From assembly GCA_026413255.1 (NCBI GenBank), contig JAOCZO010000009.1, positions 340,473 to 404,472 of the forward strand: a DNA stretch of 64,000 nt, given 5' to 3'. The stretch comes from Fereydounia khargensis (taxonomy: Eukaryota > Basidiomycota > Ustilaginomycetes > Urocystidales > Fereydouniaceae). A program made the translations under genes and the position numbers. Shown here piece by piece: positions 28,926 to 40,259 of the stretch (within the stretch, counting starts at the first letter, position 1; every line of letters starts with the position of its first letter). The notes beneath the pieces were generated by a model, which was not told the DNA's origin, made no database searches, and saw only the letters and a list, made by a program, of their open reading frames with translations.

Positions 28926-30491
28926 TCAGGTTGGGTCAAAGAGACGCAACAATACTAACCGGAGCATACGAGGGGCAGTTGAGCAGTTCTTCATAGGGAT
29001 GGACACGGTCTGAGCCTTAGCGGGAGCAGCAGCGGTGGGCTGAGTCTTGCTCGTGGCGGCAGGGGCACGCAGCTTGGAGGCAGTCTCAGCACGCTCCTTG
29101 CGCGAAGCAGGGGGAGGGCGGTACGAGGTGCTGGCAGCGACGGGGTTGGCCTCCTTCTTGGCAACAACAGCCTTGACAGGGAGACCAGAGCGACGAAGAG
29201 GCTGCTTGGCCAGCTTGGGGACAGCAACAGCAGCGGCAACAGCCTTAACCTCCTCGGGCTTGGTCTCAAAGTCTTCGGGCCACTCAGTACGAGCATCAAC
29301 GCGACGCGCAGGCTTCTTGGCTGCGGGAACATCCTCAGGCCACTCAGTACGCATGTCGACGCGACGCGCAGGGATCTTAGGGAGAGTGGACGAGGCGCGG
29401 GGGACGCGGACGACCTCCTCAGCCTCCTTGTTCTCAAAGTCCTCAGGCCACTCGGTGCGAGCATCGACACGACGCGCAGGCACCTTGGGTGCGGGGACAC
29501 GGAGGTGAGGAGGAATGACAGTCACAACGCCAGGCGCAGGAGTCTTGGGCTCGAAGTCCTCAGGCCACTCAGTTCGCGCGTCAACGCGACGAGCAGGAAC
29601 GCTTGAAGCCTTGTTCTTTCCGTTGCCGAGCTTGCGGCGGAGCTGGATCATGCCACGGCTCTCCTCCTCTTCCAGAGCCTCGCGCTCAAAGCGCTCAAAG
29701 GTAAGGCGTTGAACGAAGGCCTCAAAGGCAGGTCCTTCAGCGCGGAGCTTGTCCTCTTCAATCAAACGCTTTCCCTCCTTCTCTTGCGTGTTCTCGTCCT
29801 CAGGAGCAATGAGGACAATGGCTGGAACAGACATAGGAGTGACATTCTGCACTACGGGCTTGCTGTCGACGATGTAGAAGTCGTTTGCGAAGGAGGCATC
29901 AGAAGCTTCAACTAGGGGAATAGTGACGTCCCAAGGAGCTTCGATCTCGAAGATTGACGCCTCGGGCGCAGCTTTGAGGGCCTCTGCGATCGGAAGCGAG
30001 ACGGATGCCTCCCAAGGTGCCGACTCGTCAGCAACCATTGCGGCGGGCGCAGTGACGGCGAGCGCCTCCACAAAGGGAAGCGAGACAGACGCATCAAAGG
30101 GAGCTGTCTCGCTCAGGAGGGCAACCAAGTCGTTGGACATGGTGATGTCGCGGAGACTGAGGGAGAAGTCGCTGGCGGGAAGAGCCTCAATCTTGAGAGT
30201 CTCGTCCCACGGAGCACGCTCATCCATGAGCGCAGCAGCCGTGTCGGCCTCGGGGATCTTGGAAAGAGACAGGTCAGTGCGAGGGACACGGGGCTTCTTG
30301 CTCACCTTGAAAGGAGCAACCTCGGTCATCAGTTCGGTAGAGGCTTCGGCGTCCTGCAACTCGGAGAAAGTCATGTCAGGAATGCAAGCAGTCCACGCAC
30401 TTACCGACCAGGGAGCAGTCTCGGCCATGAGGGGCAGGGTGTTGTCGCAAGCGACGTCAGTGAAAACAATGTTGAAAGGCTGGCACGACAT
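28926..30491 (-). CDS. Unknown repeat protein with RRVDARTEWPEDFE motifs
   Basis: Open frame of 521 residues from MSCQPFNIVF. The N-terminal half holds about six acidic units with the core ETAPW or SAPWE/APFD. The C-terminal half has four copies of P-A-R-R-V-D-x-R-T-E-W-P-E-D separated by Pro/Ala/Lys-rich linkers. The rest is Ala/Pro/Lys-rich and probably disordered. No signal peptide or membrane segment. I do not recognise the family. A stretch near 30360-30410 has a GTAAGT donor, a CTGAC branch-like site and TTGCAG acceptor, giving a 51-nt intron in frame; removing it would give 504 residues. The extreme C-terminus (MLRLVLLRLFDPT) follows a possible GTTAGT donor and may be read-through. The intracellular repeats suggest multivalent binding; this is inference. 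Confidence 0.75.
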   Translation of the reverse strand: MSCQPFNIVFTDVACDNTLPLMAETAPWSVSAWTACIPDMTFSELQDAEASTELMTEVAPFKVSKKPRVPRTDLSLSKIPEADTAAALMDERAPWDETLKIEALPASDFSLSLRDITMSNDLVALLSETAPFDASVSLPFVEALAVTAPAAMVADESAPWEASVSLPIAEALKAAPEASIFEIEAPWDVTIPLVEASDASFANDFYIVDSKPVVQNVTPMSVPAIVLIAPEDENTQEKEGKRLIEEDKLRAEGPAFEAFVQRLTFERFEREALEEEESRGMIQLRRKLGNGKNKASSVPARRVDARTEWPEDFEPKTPAPGVVTVIPPHLRVPAPKVPARRVDARTEWPEDFENKEAEEVVRVPRASSTLPKIPARRVDMRTEWPEDVPAAKKPARRVDARTEWPEDFETKPEEVKAVAAAVAVPKLAKQPLRRSGLPVKAVVAKKEANPVAASTSYRPPPASRKERAETASKLRAPAATSKTQPTAAAPAKAQTVSIPMKNCSTAPRMLRLVLLRLFDPT

Positions 30492-32990
30492 GTTGATAGA
30501 AGGTTGGTTTTTTTGGGAGTTAGGGTGAATTGACGTTTTTTGTGGAGTTGGGGCTCGGTTTTTTGGACTGAGGCGCGGGAAACGGAAATCAAAAGTTGCC
30601 TGAAGGCGAGCGTTGGTAAAAGCTAGAGCGTTATGTGGCCAAAGGGCGAGAGCGTGTGTTAGGTAAGCTAAAAAGCTGGCAAAAAGCGAGGGGTAAAAAT
30701 GGCAGGAGATGGAGTTAGGGGGTACTTTTGGGGGGTCGATTTGGCGAAGGTCGGCTTTATTTATGCCTTTCAGAGGGGTCCAAAGCTTCGCTATACGAGC
30801 TCCAACTTTCGCTGTAGCGGCAGCAATTTCTGCTGTACAGCTAGCCTAGCTACAGCCAAACAGCAGGGCTGGTAACAATCATACGATTGGCTGGCACACG
30901 GAGCATGAAAGAATGGCGGGATTGATCTTTATTGCAAGCCTAGACTTGGCGTTCTGGCCTGACGGGATCAGATCTTACCATATGCAACTGTGATACAGAC
31001 CAGATCATTAGAGGGACACGTGTGGCTTGATGAGGGTCGGTCGATTGGATGGATTGGATCACACTGCACGGTATGAGGGGCTGCAACTTTACCTACTTTA
31101 AAGTTTAAGCTGTGAGTGTCCCGTATAGGGGTTACGCGTAACGACTTGAAGTTTTGTGTGACAGGGGTGACGTCAAGGAAAATAAGATAAGCCGCCTGTC
31201 AAAGAGAATCCGCATTTCGTTGTGTCTATCTTATCAAGGCACTCGTAAGATCAAGACCATCATGCAGATGTCCCGGACCCGTGGCCCAACGGAACGGATC
31301 TACAGAAAATCTCTTGCAGAGGAGCTTACGCCAATCACTCACTTTGGATGCATCCGGAGCCCCAAACCCCTGAAACCCTGAGCCCATCTGCAGTTGACTT
31401 ACCCTAGCTCTATTCTTTCCATACTGATCCTTGCCCGCTTAGCAAAGTAGCCCTGCGCCCAGTTGCATTAGATTGACGGATCACATGTGTCCCTTAATTG
31501 CCCCGCAGTACAATAGCCTACTACTGTACCGTATTTGGGTGTGTTGCCGGTCAGAAAAGGCGTGGCAGTTGCATCATCAGATCAGCCATTACGAGCAGCA
31601 TATAAAGACCCCTGTTCCTCCGTCCGTGTGACCGCCCCCCTTTTACTGCATCAAACGTACCGCATCCCCTAACCGTGATTCTTGACTCTGCGCATCAGCA
31701 GTCTAGACCAATGACCTTACCACCCCAAGCCACCAGATCATAAGGACAACCCGTCCTCCCGAATGGTCAAGCCAACATGACAGTACCCCGCCATATTTTG
31801 GTGTATATCACTCCCTTGATCGACGAGATCATATTGGAACAAACCCTGTGCCCACTCCCGCTGACCCCTTACCCCTTTTTCGCCATAAGCCATCCATCAT
31901 ATTCAGTCCATATCATCCAATCAGCTCATGACTCTGTCTCTTAGCAAAGCATGGCCAATCACATTGTCTGGGCCGGCATCAAACCCTTTGCCCAGGTCCA
32001 GACTCGGTGGCGCAGATCTAGACTCACGGTACCATTCCCGTAATGACCGGGTAGCGCTGTTCGGAATCTCTCGACCGGACTTATGGTGAGTTCTGATTGC
32101 TTTTTCATGCTTCATACGCCGCTAAATCCTAGAAGTAACCAGACACGACCGTCCTACCCTCGTGTGATTTCAGCCATTCGAGACTTTCACGGAGTTACGG
32201 GGGTGCCAAATGCCGTCTTGAGCTAGGTACATCCGCTTCTTCCTTAACAGGAGCCATCTTCAGGGTTCTCGCCCCTTTCTGCGGTCCATTTCGGACGTAC
32301 TGAGAGCCTTTCTTTCGTCCGTCTCAGCCAGTCGACAAATCTGACCGGCTCAACGACCTTCTTACGTCCGCGCTGCCCCTTTCAGCCAACGTAAGCTGCC
32401 TTGGTGCCTCTTGGATGCGGTCCAAAGCGGTCGAAAAGCGGTCGTATCGGAAGCAATGAGGTACTGGCTAGAGGCACGCTACCAAACTCGGCTGAGAGTG
32501 GTATTACTGTACAGAGCATGCCTTTGAGGATATTGCCGATGCCTAGCGACTCGGTACGTCACCAAATCTTTGCCGGACGAGAGCGAGTCTACAGTAGATT
32601 GGGCTGCCTCGTACTGTACACGGCAGCAGATCTCATATTTTCCCGCACGAAAGATGTCGTGCAAGCCCTTTTTTCCCTTTTAGCTGGATGAGAGGATGAA
32701 TCGGGGCCCACCGTCGAAAGCTAACCTGTATGCATCACATTTTGCACTGCCAAATTCATCCGCACACTCTACGTACTGCATGCAACCCCCTTCTGGCCAG
32801 ACAACGGCATCCCAAAATCAGATATTGCACAAAGGTCCAGAAAAAAAAAAAAAGTAAAAAGTGAAATGAAAATGGTATGGAAAAAGTTGGGTTAGAGTAC
32901 GAAGACGAAGGGGTTGTTGTGATTCTAAAAGAGGGAGATTACAGTAGTCAAAGGGAGGTTTACTTTCAAGAGGGTGGACGCGTACAGCAT
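30492..32990. other. Gene-poor 2.5 kb
   Basis: No convincing gene on either strand. A TATAAAG occurs near 31600, but only a ten-codon frame follows it. Short open frames at 31154-31381, 31921-32115 and 32401-32691 lack leaders or motifs. A poly-A tract lies at 32840-32853. Confidence 0.55.
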
Positions 32991-34484
32991 CTAGTCAGCC
33001 CTGCGCTTCCTGTGCTTGGCGAGACCAAGGAGCTGGGTGAGGACACCAGGCTTGCCGTTACGCTCGATCTTGGAGCCAGGGTACTTGCTGTAGTGCTGAG
33101 CGAGGTTAAGCTTGCCGTAGCTGTCGCAGGGGTTACCGCCAGCGGTGGCGAGCTTCTTCCAGGGCTTGGCGAGGTACTCTGAAACAAAGTCGAACGCCTT
33201 GCCGGTAGCCTTGTAGAGGACTTGGATTTGGGTCGGGACGAGCTCCTCGATAGCCGCCTGGTAGAGGAAGCAGCTGAGAGCCTGAGGGTTGGTGAGAGCC
33301 TTCTCGAGGTTGAATACACCACCGGTAAGGTTGCCAAGATCAACACCGGTGAAGGTGTTGACTTCACCAGCGTTACCACCAAAGCTGATGAGCGAGGGGT
33401 CGATGGAAGCAGCGTGCAGAAGGGTAAGAACAATGTCGTCAAGACCGAAAGTAGCGAGACGAGGTCGGCGGTACCAGTCGGGAAGGAGACGCTCGTGGCC
33501 AGGAGTGTACTTGAGTCCCTTCTCGGTCCTCTCAACACTGAAGAAGGCGAGCAGATTCTTCTCATCGAGGTAGAGTCGGTTGTTGCCGTTCTCATCCGCC
33601 GTGTTGTTGGCAGCAAACTCAGCGACGAACCTCTCGGCCGCGGTGGTGACAACGAGACCTCCGAAGGCAGACTGGAAGAAGAGAGGGTTGGTCTGGACAG
33701 ACTGGTGCCATCGGTTTGACTTGTGCTTGAGCATGAGCTCGGCAGTGTACACATCCTTGCCAGGGGTCTGGTCGTTGTTACCCAGGTCGAGAAGGTCTTG
33801 GAAGTAGGGCAGGTAGACCTCAACGTTGTCGTGGTTAGCACCGGGCTGGTAGTAGTCGCGACGGACAATGGAAGCATCACCCTCGTAGATGTTGTGTGCG
33901 TTGATACCCTGAGGCTCGCCAAGAAGGAAGTTGGTGATAGCGCCGAGACCGCCAGACTGGTAAGGGCCACCGATAGACCAGGTAAGGTCGAGAATGTTGC
34001 CGTTGAACACCACAGCATAGGCGTTCAGGGCAAGGGCGAGGTCAAGCTCGACACCAAAGACGTCATGGATAGCGTAGATACCCTCGAAGAGGTTGGTGAC
34101 ACCGTTGCGGTTGAGGTAACCGTGGTTGGCAAGTAGGTTGAGACCAGGGCAGGGACCACGAATGTCCTTGGGACCGGGAGGAATGAACTTGTGCTTTTCC
34201 GAGGTAAGGTCAACCTTTTGCTCCTTCTCGTTAAACTTGAAGTTGGCAGGGTTGATGAGCGCGGTGAGCGTACGCTGCTCGAAACCACTGGTGCCAGCAT
34301 GAGCGGTGCCGTTACCCGAGTAGTGCTTGGAAGCACGCTTGAGCAGCTCCTGTCCTCCCTTGAGCTCTTCGACCTTCTTGAGGAACTCGGAGTAGTCGAC
34401 CTTGGACAGCTGCTCATACGAGGGGAACGCCGAGACGCTCGCGATGAGCAGTGCCAGGAATGGCAGCAAGAACGTGAGACGCAT
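32991..34484 (-). CDS. Secreted heme-thiolate peroxidase (chloroperoxidase / unspecific peroxygenase family)
   Basis: Single exon, 497 residues from MRLTFLLPFLALLIASVSA, a clear signal peptide. The mature protein carries the heme-thiolate signature PCPGLNLLANHGYLNRNG at residues 111-128, in which Cys112 is the proximal heme ligand. Glu201-Gly-Asp203 (NIYEGDAS) matches the EGD motif that holds the acid-base Glu and binds magnesium. Members use hydrogen peroxide to halogenate or oxygenate organic substrates outside the cell. At about 480 mature residues it is longer than short UPOs, with an extra N-terminal region (residues 20-100) and a C-terminal extension ending KHRKRRAD. Potential N-glycosylation sites are present. 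The ORF extends upstream to 34787, but the leader defines the start. Substrate unknown. Confidence 0.92.
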   Translation of the reverse strand: MRLTFLLPFLALLIASVSAFPSYEQLSKVDYSEFLKKVEELKGGQELLKRASKHYSGNGTAHAGTSGFEQRTLTALINPANFKFNEKEQKVDLTSEKHKFIPPGPKDIRGPCPGLNLLANHGYLNRNGVTNLFEGIYAIHDVFGVELDLALALNAYAVVFNGNILDLTWSIGGPYQSGGLGAITNFLLGEPQGINAHNIYEGDASIVRRDYYQPGANHDNVEVYLPYFQDLLDLGNNDQTPGKDVYTAELMLKHKSNRWHQSVQTNPLFFQSAFGGLVVTTAAERFVAEFAANNTADENGNNRLYLDEKNLLAFFSVERTEKGLKYTPGHERLLPDWYRRPRLATFGLDDIVLTLLHAASIDPSLISFGGNAGEVNTFTGVDLGNLTGGVFNLEKALTNPQALSCFLYQAAIEELVPTQIQVLYKATGKAFDFVSEYLAKPWKKLATAGGNPCDSYGKLNLAQHYSKYPGSKIERNGKPGVLTQLLGLAKHRKRRAD

Positions 34485-36865
34485 AGAGGGTGCCTCAGAC
34501 AAGGTAGAGAACGTGAAGGAAAAAAAGAAAGGGGATGGAAGAGAGTGGAGGGGAATGGGTAGGGGAGGGGGATGGGAAGAGAGAGGAGAAGAGGAGAATT
34601 GATTGATGATGGGGAGAGACGGAAGAACTGATGGAGAGCCCCTTCTTATGCTGTTCGAGCCCGCTGATGATTGTGTATGCGGACTAGAGGCCCACCTAGG
34701 ACAAGCGGTGTCACGTAGCAGCCACAGCGGCGACGTTAACGACGACGACGACACGGTGGAGAGCGCAGGCTCATTTCGGCAACGCAAAGCGACGAGAAGA
34801 AGCGAGAGAAGAAGAAATCAAGTTCAAGCTAGAGATTGAGAGGAGAAGAGGAGAGACGAGGCGAAGTGAAGTGAACAGAAATGGCACCATGTCGGCAAAG
34901 AGTCACCTCACAAAGAAGGAATAGAGTATTTGCCCGTAATTAGCTTGAGGAGCGCAGCATCTTGCCAGGACTTGCAGCTCGGGTAGCGATCGTTTCGTGA
35001 GGGATCGAGATGAAGGAAGTCTGTGCGATGGGGAATGTCAGGTGAGTCGGGTGATTGTGGGGGGCGATAGGACGTCAAGAAGCGCAGGTATGGGGATGAT
35101 CGGCATGAAAGAAGGCGAAGAGCAAAGGCCGATGCGAAGACAGAAGATTTCTGGTGGCTGGACAGATGGATAAGCGAGGGGAGGAGCAAAAATAAGGCCC
35201 GGGCGCAGCACGAGTGAAGCATATTGATGCGAGTCGTGTTGCGGTATGGGTGCCAGCTGATTGGATGCGATGCCGGCGGGCAGGTCAGATGAAAGACAGA
35301 GAATGGTCCGAAGGGGAGAATGGGTTTTTGTCAGCAGAGCAAAGCTTGGGACTGCACACACACACACGCCAAAAGAGGCAGACCTGCCGGATGGCGCCAT
35401 TGCTATGTACCGTTCCGTTGCTGGTGAGAGAGGGCAAAAAAAAGTGTGTGGTGATGAAAGAGAGCGATGAGTTAGAAAGAAAGAAGGAAAGAAGGAGCTG
35501 AGCGCCTTTTGTTGGATCAATCGCGTGCATTTTAGTGGCGTGGCGTGACTGAGCCTTCCTTTGTGACTGCGTGTGTGATTTGATTGACCGCGCAGCGCAG
35601 CGTGGCGTGAGACGCGCAGAGACGCACAGACAGAAAAGCCGCACCGCACACGTAAAAGGGCTCCGCATTGCGTTCGATTCGGGTCTGGCCCCGGTGCGGT
35701 CCACGCGTCAGACCTGCATTTACGGTACTTTGGCCTGTCAGTCTGATCTTTAGCCGAGAGTTGACGTCTTTCCGGCGCACTGGTTGCGTGACAACAGACA
35801 CAGCTACCGTAAAAGATGAGAGAGAGGCAGCATACTGTACTGTACCGCGTCGTAGCCATGCGTCGCTGCAGATCAGTTCCGTGCTACTGTAGTACTCAGT
35901 ACCTTGGCAGCAGACCAGATCAGATCCCGTATTCCTCAGATGTGCCAATGCTCCACCCTGTCTTGCTTTTATCTTCTGAATGATCGGCGTCTCGGCTAGT
36001 GGTAATCAATCAGTCAACCAGGGCAATCATCTCCCAAGTTGGGGGAAACGGCAACGAAAATACACCGTTTCATGCATCCGCAGCAGCGGCACCGCCAACA
36101 GCAATGCCTAGTTCGTTCCATCCCAGCCCAGCCCAGCGAAGAACATCCGGTTGCGCCTCATTTGACCCCATCCATTGGGACTATGTCCGTTTGCTAGGCA
36201 GCTGGCAAGCAAACAAGCAAAAACGAAAAACATAAAGGCTCCGAGTCGCCGTCGCCCGCAATAGACCGCCTTTGTTGCATTCTTGACCAAACTCTGCTGT
36301 GGCCAGAATGTTCAGCCTATACTCTGCGTTTCGGTCCAGCCGGAATGTGCAGTGTATGGGACAGCACAAACCGCACACCATTTGAGTCATTAGTTGGGAT
36401 CGATAGAGAGTGTAACATCAAAAAAATAGAAGAAAAAATCAAAGACAAAGCGAGGAAAGACAAAGAGTCGTCGGTATGTCTCTCCTTGAAAAATGCAACA
36501 GACACAGTGTCTCGTGAGGGCTGCGCCCAAGTTGAGCTTCGCCTTGTGAAGGTGGCGTGAGTGATACATGTACTGTGTAGAAGACTGGAATTCGGAATAC
36601 GCGCGAGGGCTTGGATTATGCACGCGCTTCCCTTTCGGCCGACAGACTCCACAACTGGGGGACGTGCGCACCTCGGGCTACGTGGGGGTTTCTACCAGCA
36701 AAACAAAAATGCGCAGTCAATCGAATCGAGGAGAGCACGACTTGACCACCGACCACCATCGTTGCTGGATCGGGACGAAACAGGAACATACAGTACATAC
36801 ACGCACACATAATGTACGTGTCATTGGCTGCCTGCCAGTAGTATGTTCTTCGTCCTCTTCTCTAT
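34485..36865. other. Gene-poor 2.4 kb, upstream of peroxygenase
   Basis: A GA-rich tract at 34505-34620 is the CT-rich promoter side of the peroxygenase gene. GAAA repeats lie at 35475-35497, and TACTGTAC words at 35832-35846. Open frames on the minus strand (35038-35859) appear spurious. Confidence 0.55.
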
Positions 36866-37911
36866 TCAATCCAGGTCAATTTTTCGACTCCAAAGATCTC
36901 CTGCCTTTTTCCACGCCAGAATCGACGCATCCAATCGTGCTTGTGATCCAACCTCGCCCGGCAATCGCAGTCTTCCAACTGTGTGCCGTACGTCACCCAA
37001 TCGAGCAATACCAAAGATAAACGGCACCTTGTTGTCCCACTTCCGTGGAGGATAGCTGCCCCCTTCGTTGAAAGGCTGAGGCTCCTCGTCGTAGAAAACA
37101 TACCAGCTGAGGCCATGATCGCGAGCGCCGTCCAAGTCAAGCCCCATTCTCTCTTTCATCGTCTTTGGCCTAACCCTGGCTATTCCAATGTTGGAATTGT
37201 CCCTCAGCTGCATCATTTGCTTCGGCATGCCGCCTCGTAGACCGTAGTACCAATCCTTCACCAGTATGGATTCACGCATCGTGACCGACTTGAACTCGTC
37301 ATCAACCCATTCTATGCTACCCGGATTCCAGAGATGCGGCTCCAGCGCTTCCTCAATCGCCTTGCGTGTCGACCGACTCTTGACAAAAAACAGCCGATCA
37401 CGTCTCGCCGGAAGACCCCTGCCGTCATTATACATTTCTGCTCGCAACGCTCGGTTGACGAATGGAATCGCAATCTTCATCTGCTTAGTTAGCCGATAGA
37501 ATCTATACTTTAATCACGGCTCTCTCCCTCACTCACTTTATCATACGAATCGTCCTTGATCTCTATGACGTCGCGAGCCGGCACTGCACTCTGGTGAGAC
37601 AAGCTTTGGTCCCAGTCGAGGCGTTGGTTCATTCCTTGTAGTGGACGAGGGCCGACAAGCGTACTTGAGGATGCAGTTGCGACCGGCTCAGGGTCTTTCC
37701 GAAAAATATCCGACTCGAGGAAGCTTCCTACTCCCTGTAGCGGTGATGAAGACCAAGAATTTCCGGCATCATCGAGAGACAAGTGGGAGGAGGAAGAAGA
37801 AGCAAGCCCCTCCGGTGCGGACGGGAACAGGTTGAGCGGCTCTATGGGAAGCGCTAGCATCGTAACGACGGCCAGAAGTAGCGTCCAAGTGCAGATGATG
37901 AGCGGCTTCAT
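36866..37911 (-). CDS. Secreted protein, two exons, unknown
   Basis: Exon 1 37537-37911 and exon 2 36866-37480, joined by a 56-nt phase-0 intron (GTGAGT ... CTAAC ... GCAG). Total 329 residues. The leader is MKPLIICTWTLLLAVVTMLA. The mature N-terminus is Ser/Pro-rich and low complexity to about residue 100. The second exon starts MKIAIPFVNRALRAEM and is more ordered and basic, with WNPGSIEWVDDEF, GLSWYVFYDEEPQPF and KVPFIFGIARLGDVR. No cysteine pattern. TCCGA pentamers at 38073-38098 lie about 160-190 bp upstream, as in the array. Not otherwise recognised. Confidence 0.78.
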
Positions 37912-38516
37912 GATTCTGCGATCGTCGAGTCGTTATGCCAGTCCTACAAAGTGATGGTGACACGCAGAAAACCTTCTGCGACTCTTGCCGATGCATCATT
38001 TTCCCAAAAGAAAGCAGTGGAGCGGTGCCTACCCCATCTGTGACCAGCAAGGTCGCCTGCCCTGCCCGTCGTCCGTCCGACAAATGTCCGAGATGCAGAC
38101 CGAGGTGCGCCTTCCGTTTCGGCAGCGCCATATCTCCAGACCAGCATTGTTCCGGAGCGTGTATTCAGTCATGCTCATTCATGCAACTCGATCGACCGAG
38201 CGGACGTCAACGGGACCGAGACGGAGACAGATATTGAGACCGAAACCAAGGCCCGAACCGAGACTAGTGCCATGTGGCTTGCTTACCACCCGAGTGTCCA
38301 AGTATGGCCCGCACCACCAGAGCCATACTTGGCACACTTGTCCGATCTCGCCATTGCCTCGGTCCTTGACGCTTTCTATCTCTCTCTTCGTGAGAGAGAG
38401 TCATGCACGGCTCTTGTGTAGAGTAGACAGATGATATGGGTACAAATAGACGACCCTTTGTCGCCCCGATTCCGCTCAAGTCAGGAATCCTCTGCTTTGA
38501 CTTGTCCCTCTCCACG
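37912..38516. other. Divergent intergenic region between two secreted-protein genes
   Basis: Holds TCCGA/TCCGAG pentamers at 38073-38100. A degenerate CCGAGAC/CCGAAAC run lies at 38205-38265, similar to the tract at 27.7 kb. Confidence 0.5.
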
Positions 38517-39149
38517 ATGCACTGCAAGTTGCTCTTGTCTCTCTTCATCCTCATCTCTGCCGTCATTGCGCTTCCGCATGAGCAGGTGTCCAATGACAAC
38601 GTCGGAACCCTCTCCAAGCGGGCTACTTCGGATCAAGAGGCAACCTGGCGTGAACAGCTGGAGTCCCATTTTAAGCCATACCAGCCCCTGACGTACACTG
38701 ACGGCCCGTTCTTCGAAAACAAAGCCTATGAATCTACCGTGACCTCATTGGTGCGATCGATCCCACCCGATGATCATGAAGCCGCAGCTTCTCTTGCAAG
38801 AATAATTCTGGAGCTAAATGATGAGCAACGTTCAAAAGCCTGGCAGAGGTTTAAGTGGAAGAGTGACCTGATTGCACAAAACAGGGCAATCGACTCGTTG
38901 AACCTGCGCGAACTTTTCGAGCCTCACCTAGAGGGAGGATCCCCCGCTGTACGGGAAGAATTTGAGAAATCGTTCCAGTCCTGGCTACCGGAATATATGG
39001 AAGAAGTCTTGGCCGAGGTACATCCTGAGATACAAGGCGAGGAGATGGAAGAGGAGGTAGCCAAACTAAAAGCGGCTATCTCCTCCAGATCGCTTATACC
39101 GATGATGGAGTCCCTCGAAAAGCTCTACCAAGTTAAAATTCTCGGATAG
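38517..39149 (+). CDS. Secreted protein with Kex2 site, unknown
   Basis: Single exon, 210 residues from MHCKLLLSLFILISAVIALP. A short pro-region ends in LSKR (residues 32-35), a Kex2-type site. The mature protein is acidic and mostly helical, with YQPLTYTDGPFF and repeated Glu-rich segments (EEMEEEVAKLKAA). No cysteines beyond the leader. The start was chosen over an in-frame upstream Met at 38436 because it exposes the leader. Lies divergent from the 329-residue secreted gene, about 600 bp away. Function unknown. Confidence 0.78.
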   Translation: MHCKLLLSLFILISAVIALPHEQVSNDNVGTLSKRATSDQEATWREQLESHFKPYQPLTYTDGPFFENKAYESTVTSLVRSIPPDDHEAAASLARIILELNDEQRSKAWQRFKWKSDLIAQNRAIDSLNLRELFEPHLEGGSPAVREEFEKSFQSWLPEYMEEVLAEVHPEIQGEEMEEEVAKLKAAISSRSLIPMMESLEKLYQVKILG

Positions 39150-39543
39150 TGAGCCGTTCACGACCAGCTGACGGTCTGCTACTCTTATTTTCTCTACTTC
39201 ATTCTGTCGCGCAAGCCTCCATCCTGTGTAGCTCAATCGCTCGTGCTGCTTCTGTTACGTGCGTGATCGCTGGCGGTCACATGCTCTCCAACTGATCCAC
39301 TTCAAAGTTCAAGTACGTTTTTGGTTGTCGTCCTGGTCTCATTTCTGCCTGTGATCGTGATTCGGGACTCCAAAACCAGCTCAGGCCGCCGCTCGAGTCT
39401 ACTTCAGTCAGGTTGAAAAGGCATGGACCTCTGACACGTGTTTCTCCCCAGATTACTACAACAATCGCAATTACTGTATGAGGAAAGACGGATTCGGTAA
39501 AGAATGTGGCCTGCATTTGGTGAAGCACGAAAGGTAGAATTGT

Positions 39544-39585
<42 letters not shown>

Positions 39586-39665
39586 TACAGCGCAGTAATC
39601 ATCTGTGGGGATTGATGAGCAAGATCCAAGATCCAAGAAAGGCCAACACGAGAGAGCTTGTGTAT
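39150..39665. other. Convergent intergenic region with (GA)n
   Basis: A (GA)n microsatellite of about 32 bp lies at 39549-39580. No gene seen. Confidence 0.6.
39549..39580. repeat. (GA)16 microsatellite
   Basis: Uninterrupted GA dinucleotide run in the intergenic space. Confidence 0.95.
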
Positions 39666-40259
39666 TCAGTACAGCTTGTACGTGAGGGGAACTTTGGCGA
39701 AACCGTCGATGGGCCCTTTGCAGATAGGGTCGATTGGGCGCATCCCACCTCCTACTGGGTTGAAGCCATCAGGGTGAGCTTGGTCCCAAGCTGCCTGCAT
39801 AGCGCGTTGCTGTCTTCGAACAAACTCGCACGAACGGTGCTCCATTGCCGCCTGGATGGCCACTGAGGCACCTAGCACCACAAAAGTCCCGCCAATCACG
39901 ATAGGCGTGAGGTATTTGCCCTTATCCGACCATTCCATCGCCTTGTAAGTCTGCTTGACCCCTACGTACTTGTATAGCTGAGATAGTGTGGGAATCTTGG
40001 GTATTACGTAGCCGACTTTGGTGGTGTCTATCATCTCGACGGCTTCCTCGCCGGGGGAGTGCTGAGAATGTATACGGTCGCGAGTATCGTGTAAAAGTGC
40101 TGTAGCTGAGTCTTCAGAGTGTCGTACCACGTTTGCCACCTCGCGAGATGCTTCGGAAAGTACCTGGGCTGAATCTGGACTCCGTCTCTCCACTGGAACA
40201 GCATTGGTGGCTAGCGAGGTGTACAGAAAGAGAAGGATGACCAGTAGCGTCTTGTTCAT
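39666..40259 (-). CDS. Secretory-pathway protein with one central membrane segment
   Basis: Single exon, 197 residues from MNKTLLVILLFLYTSLATNA. VERR (about residues 22-25) could be a Kex2 site. A hydrophobic segment, TPIVIGGTFVVLGASVAIQAA, lies near residues 118-138 and may span a membrane, so this may be a type I membrane protein. The C-terminus has two cysteines (SCEF and ICKG). GATAAAT on the minus strand near 40322 and TCGGACG near 40416 echo the array promoter layout. Function unknown. Confidence 0.75.
   Translation of the reverse strand: MNKTLLVILLFLYTSLATNAVPVERRSPDSAQVLSEASREVANVVRHSEDSATALLHDTRDRIHSQHSPGEEAVEMIDTTKVGYVIPKIPTLSQLYKYVGVKQTYKAMEWSDKGKYLTPIVIGGTFVVLGASVAIQAAMEHRSCEFVRRQQRAMQAAWDQAHPDGFNPVGGGMRPIDPICKGPIDGFAKVPLTYKLY

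Noticed and set aside
30520-30530. Internal GTTAGGGT as a telomere remnant
   Set aside because: A single unit, expected by chance; no tandem copies.
31154-32691. Three short open frames in the 30.5-33 kb gap
   Set aside because: Under 100 codons, no leader, no motif, no credible splice partners.
35038-35859. 273-codon minus-strand open frame
   Set aside because: Composition is random-like and crosses GAAA repeats; no homologue recognised and no partner exons.
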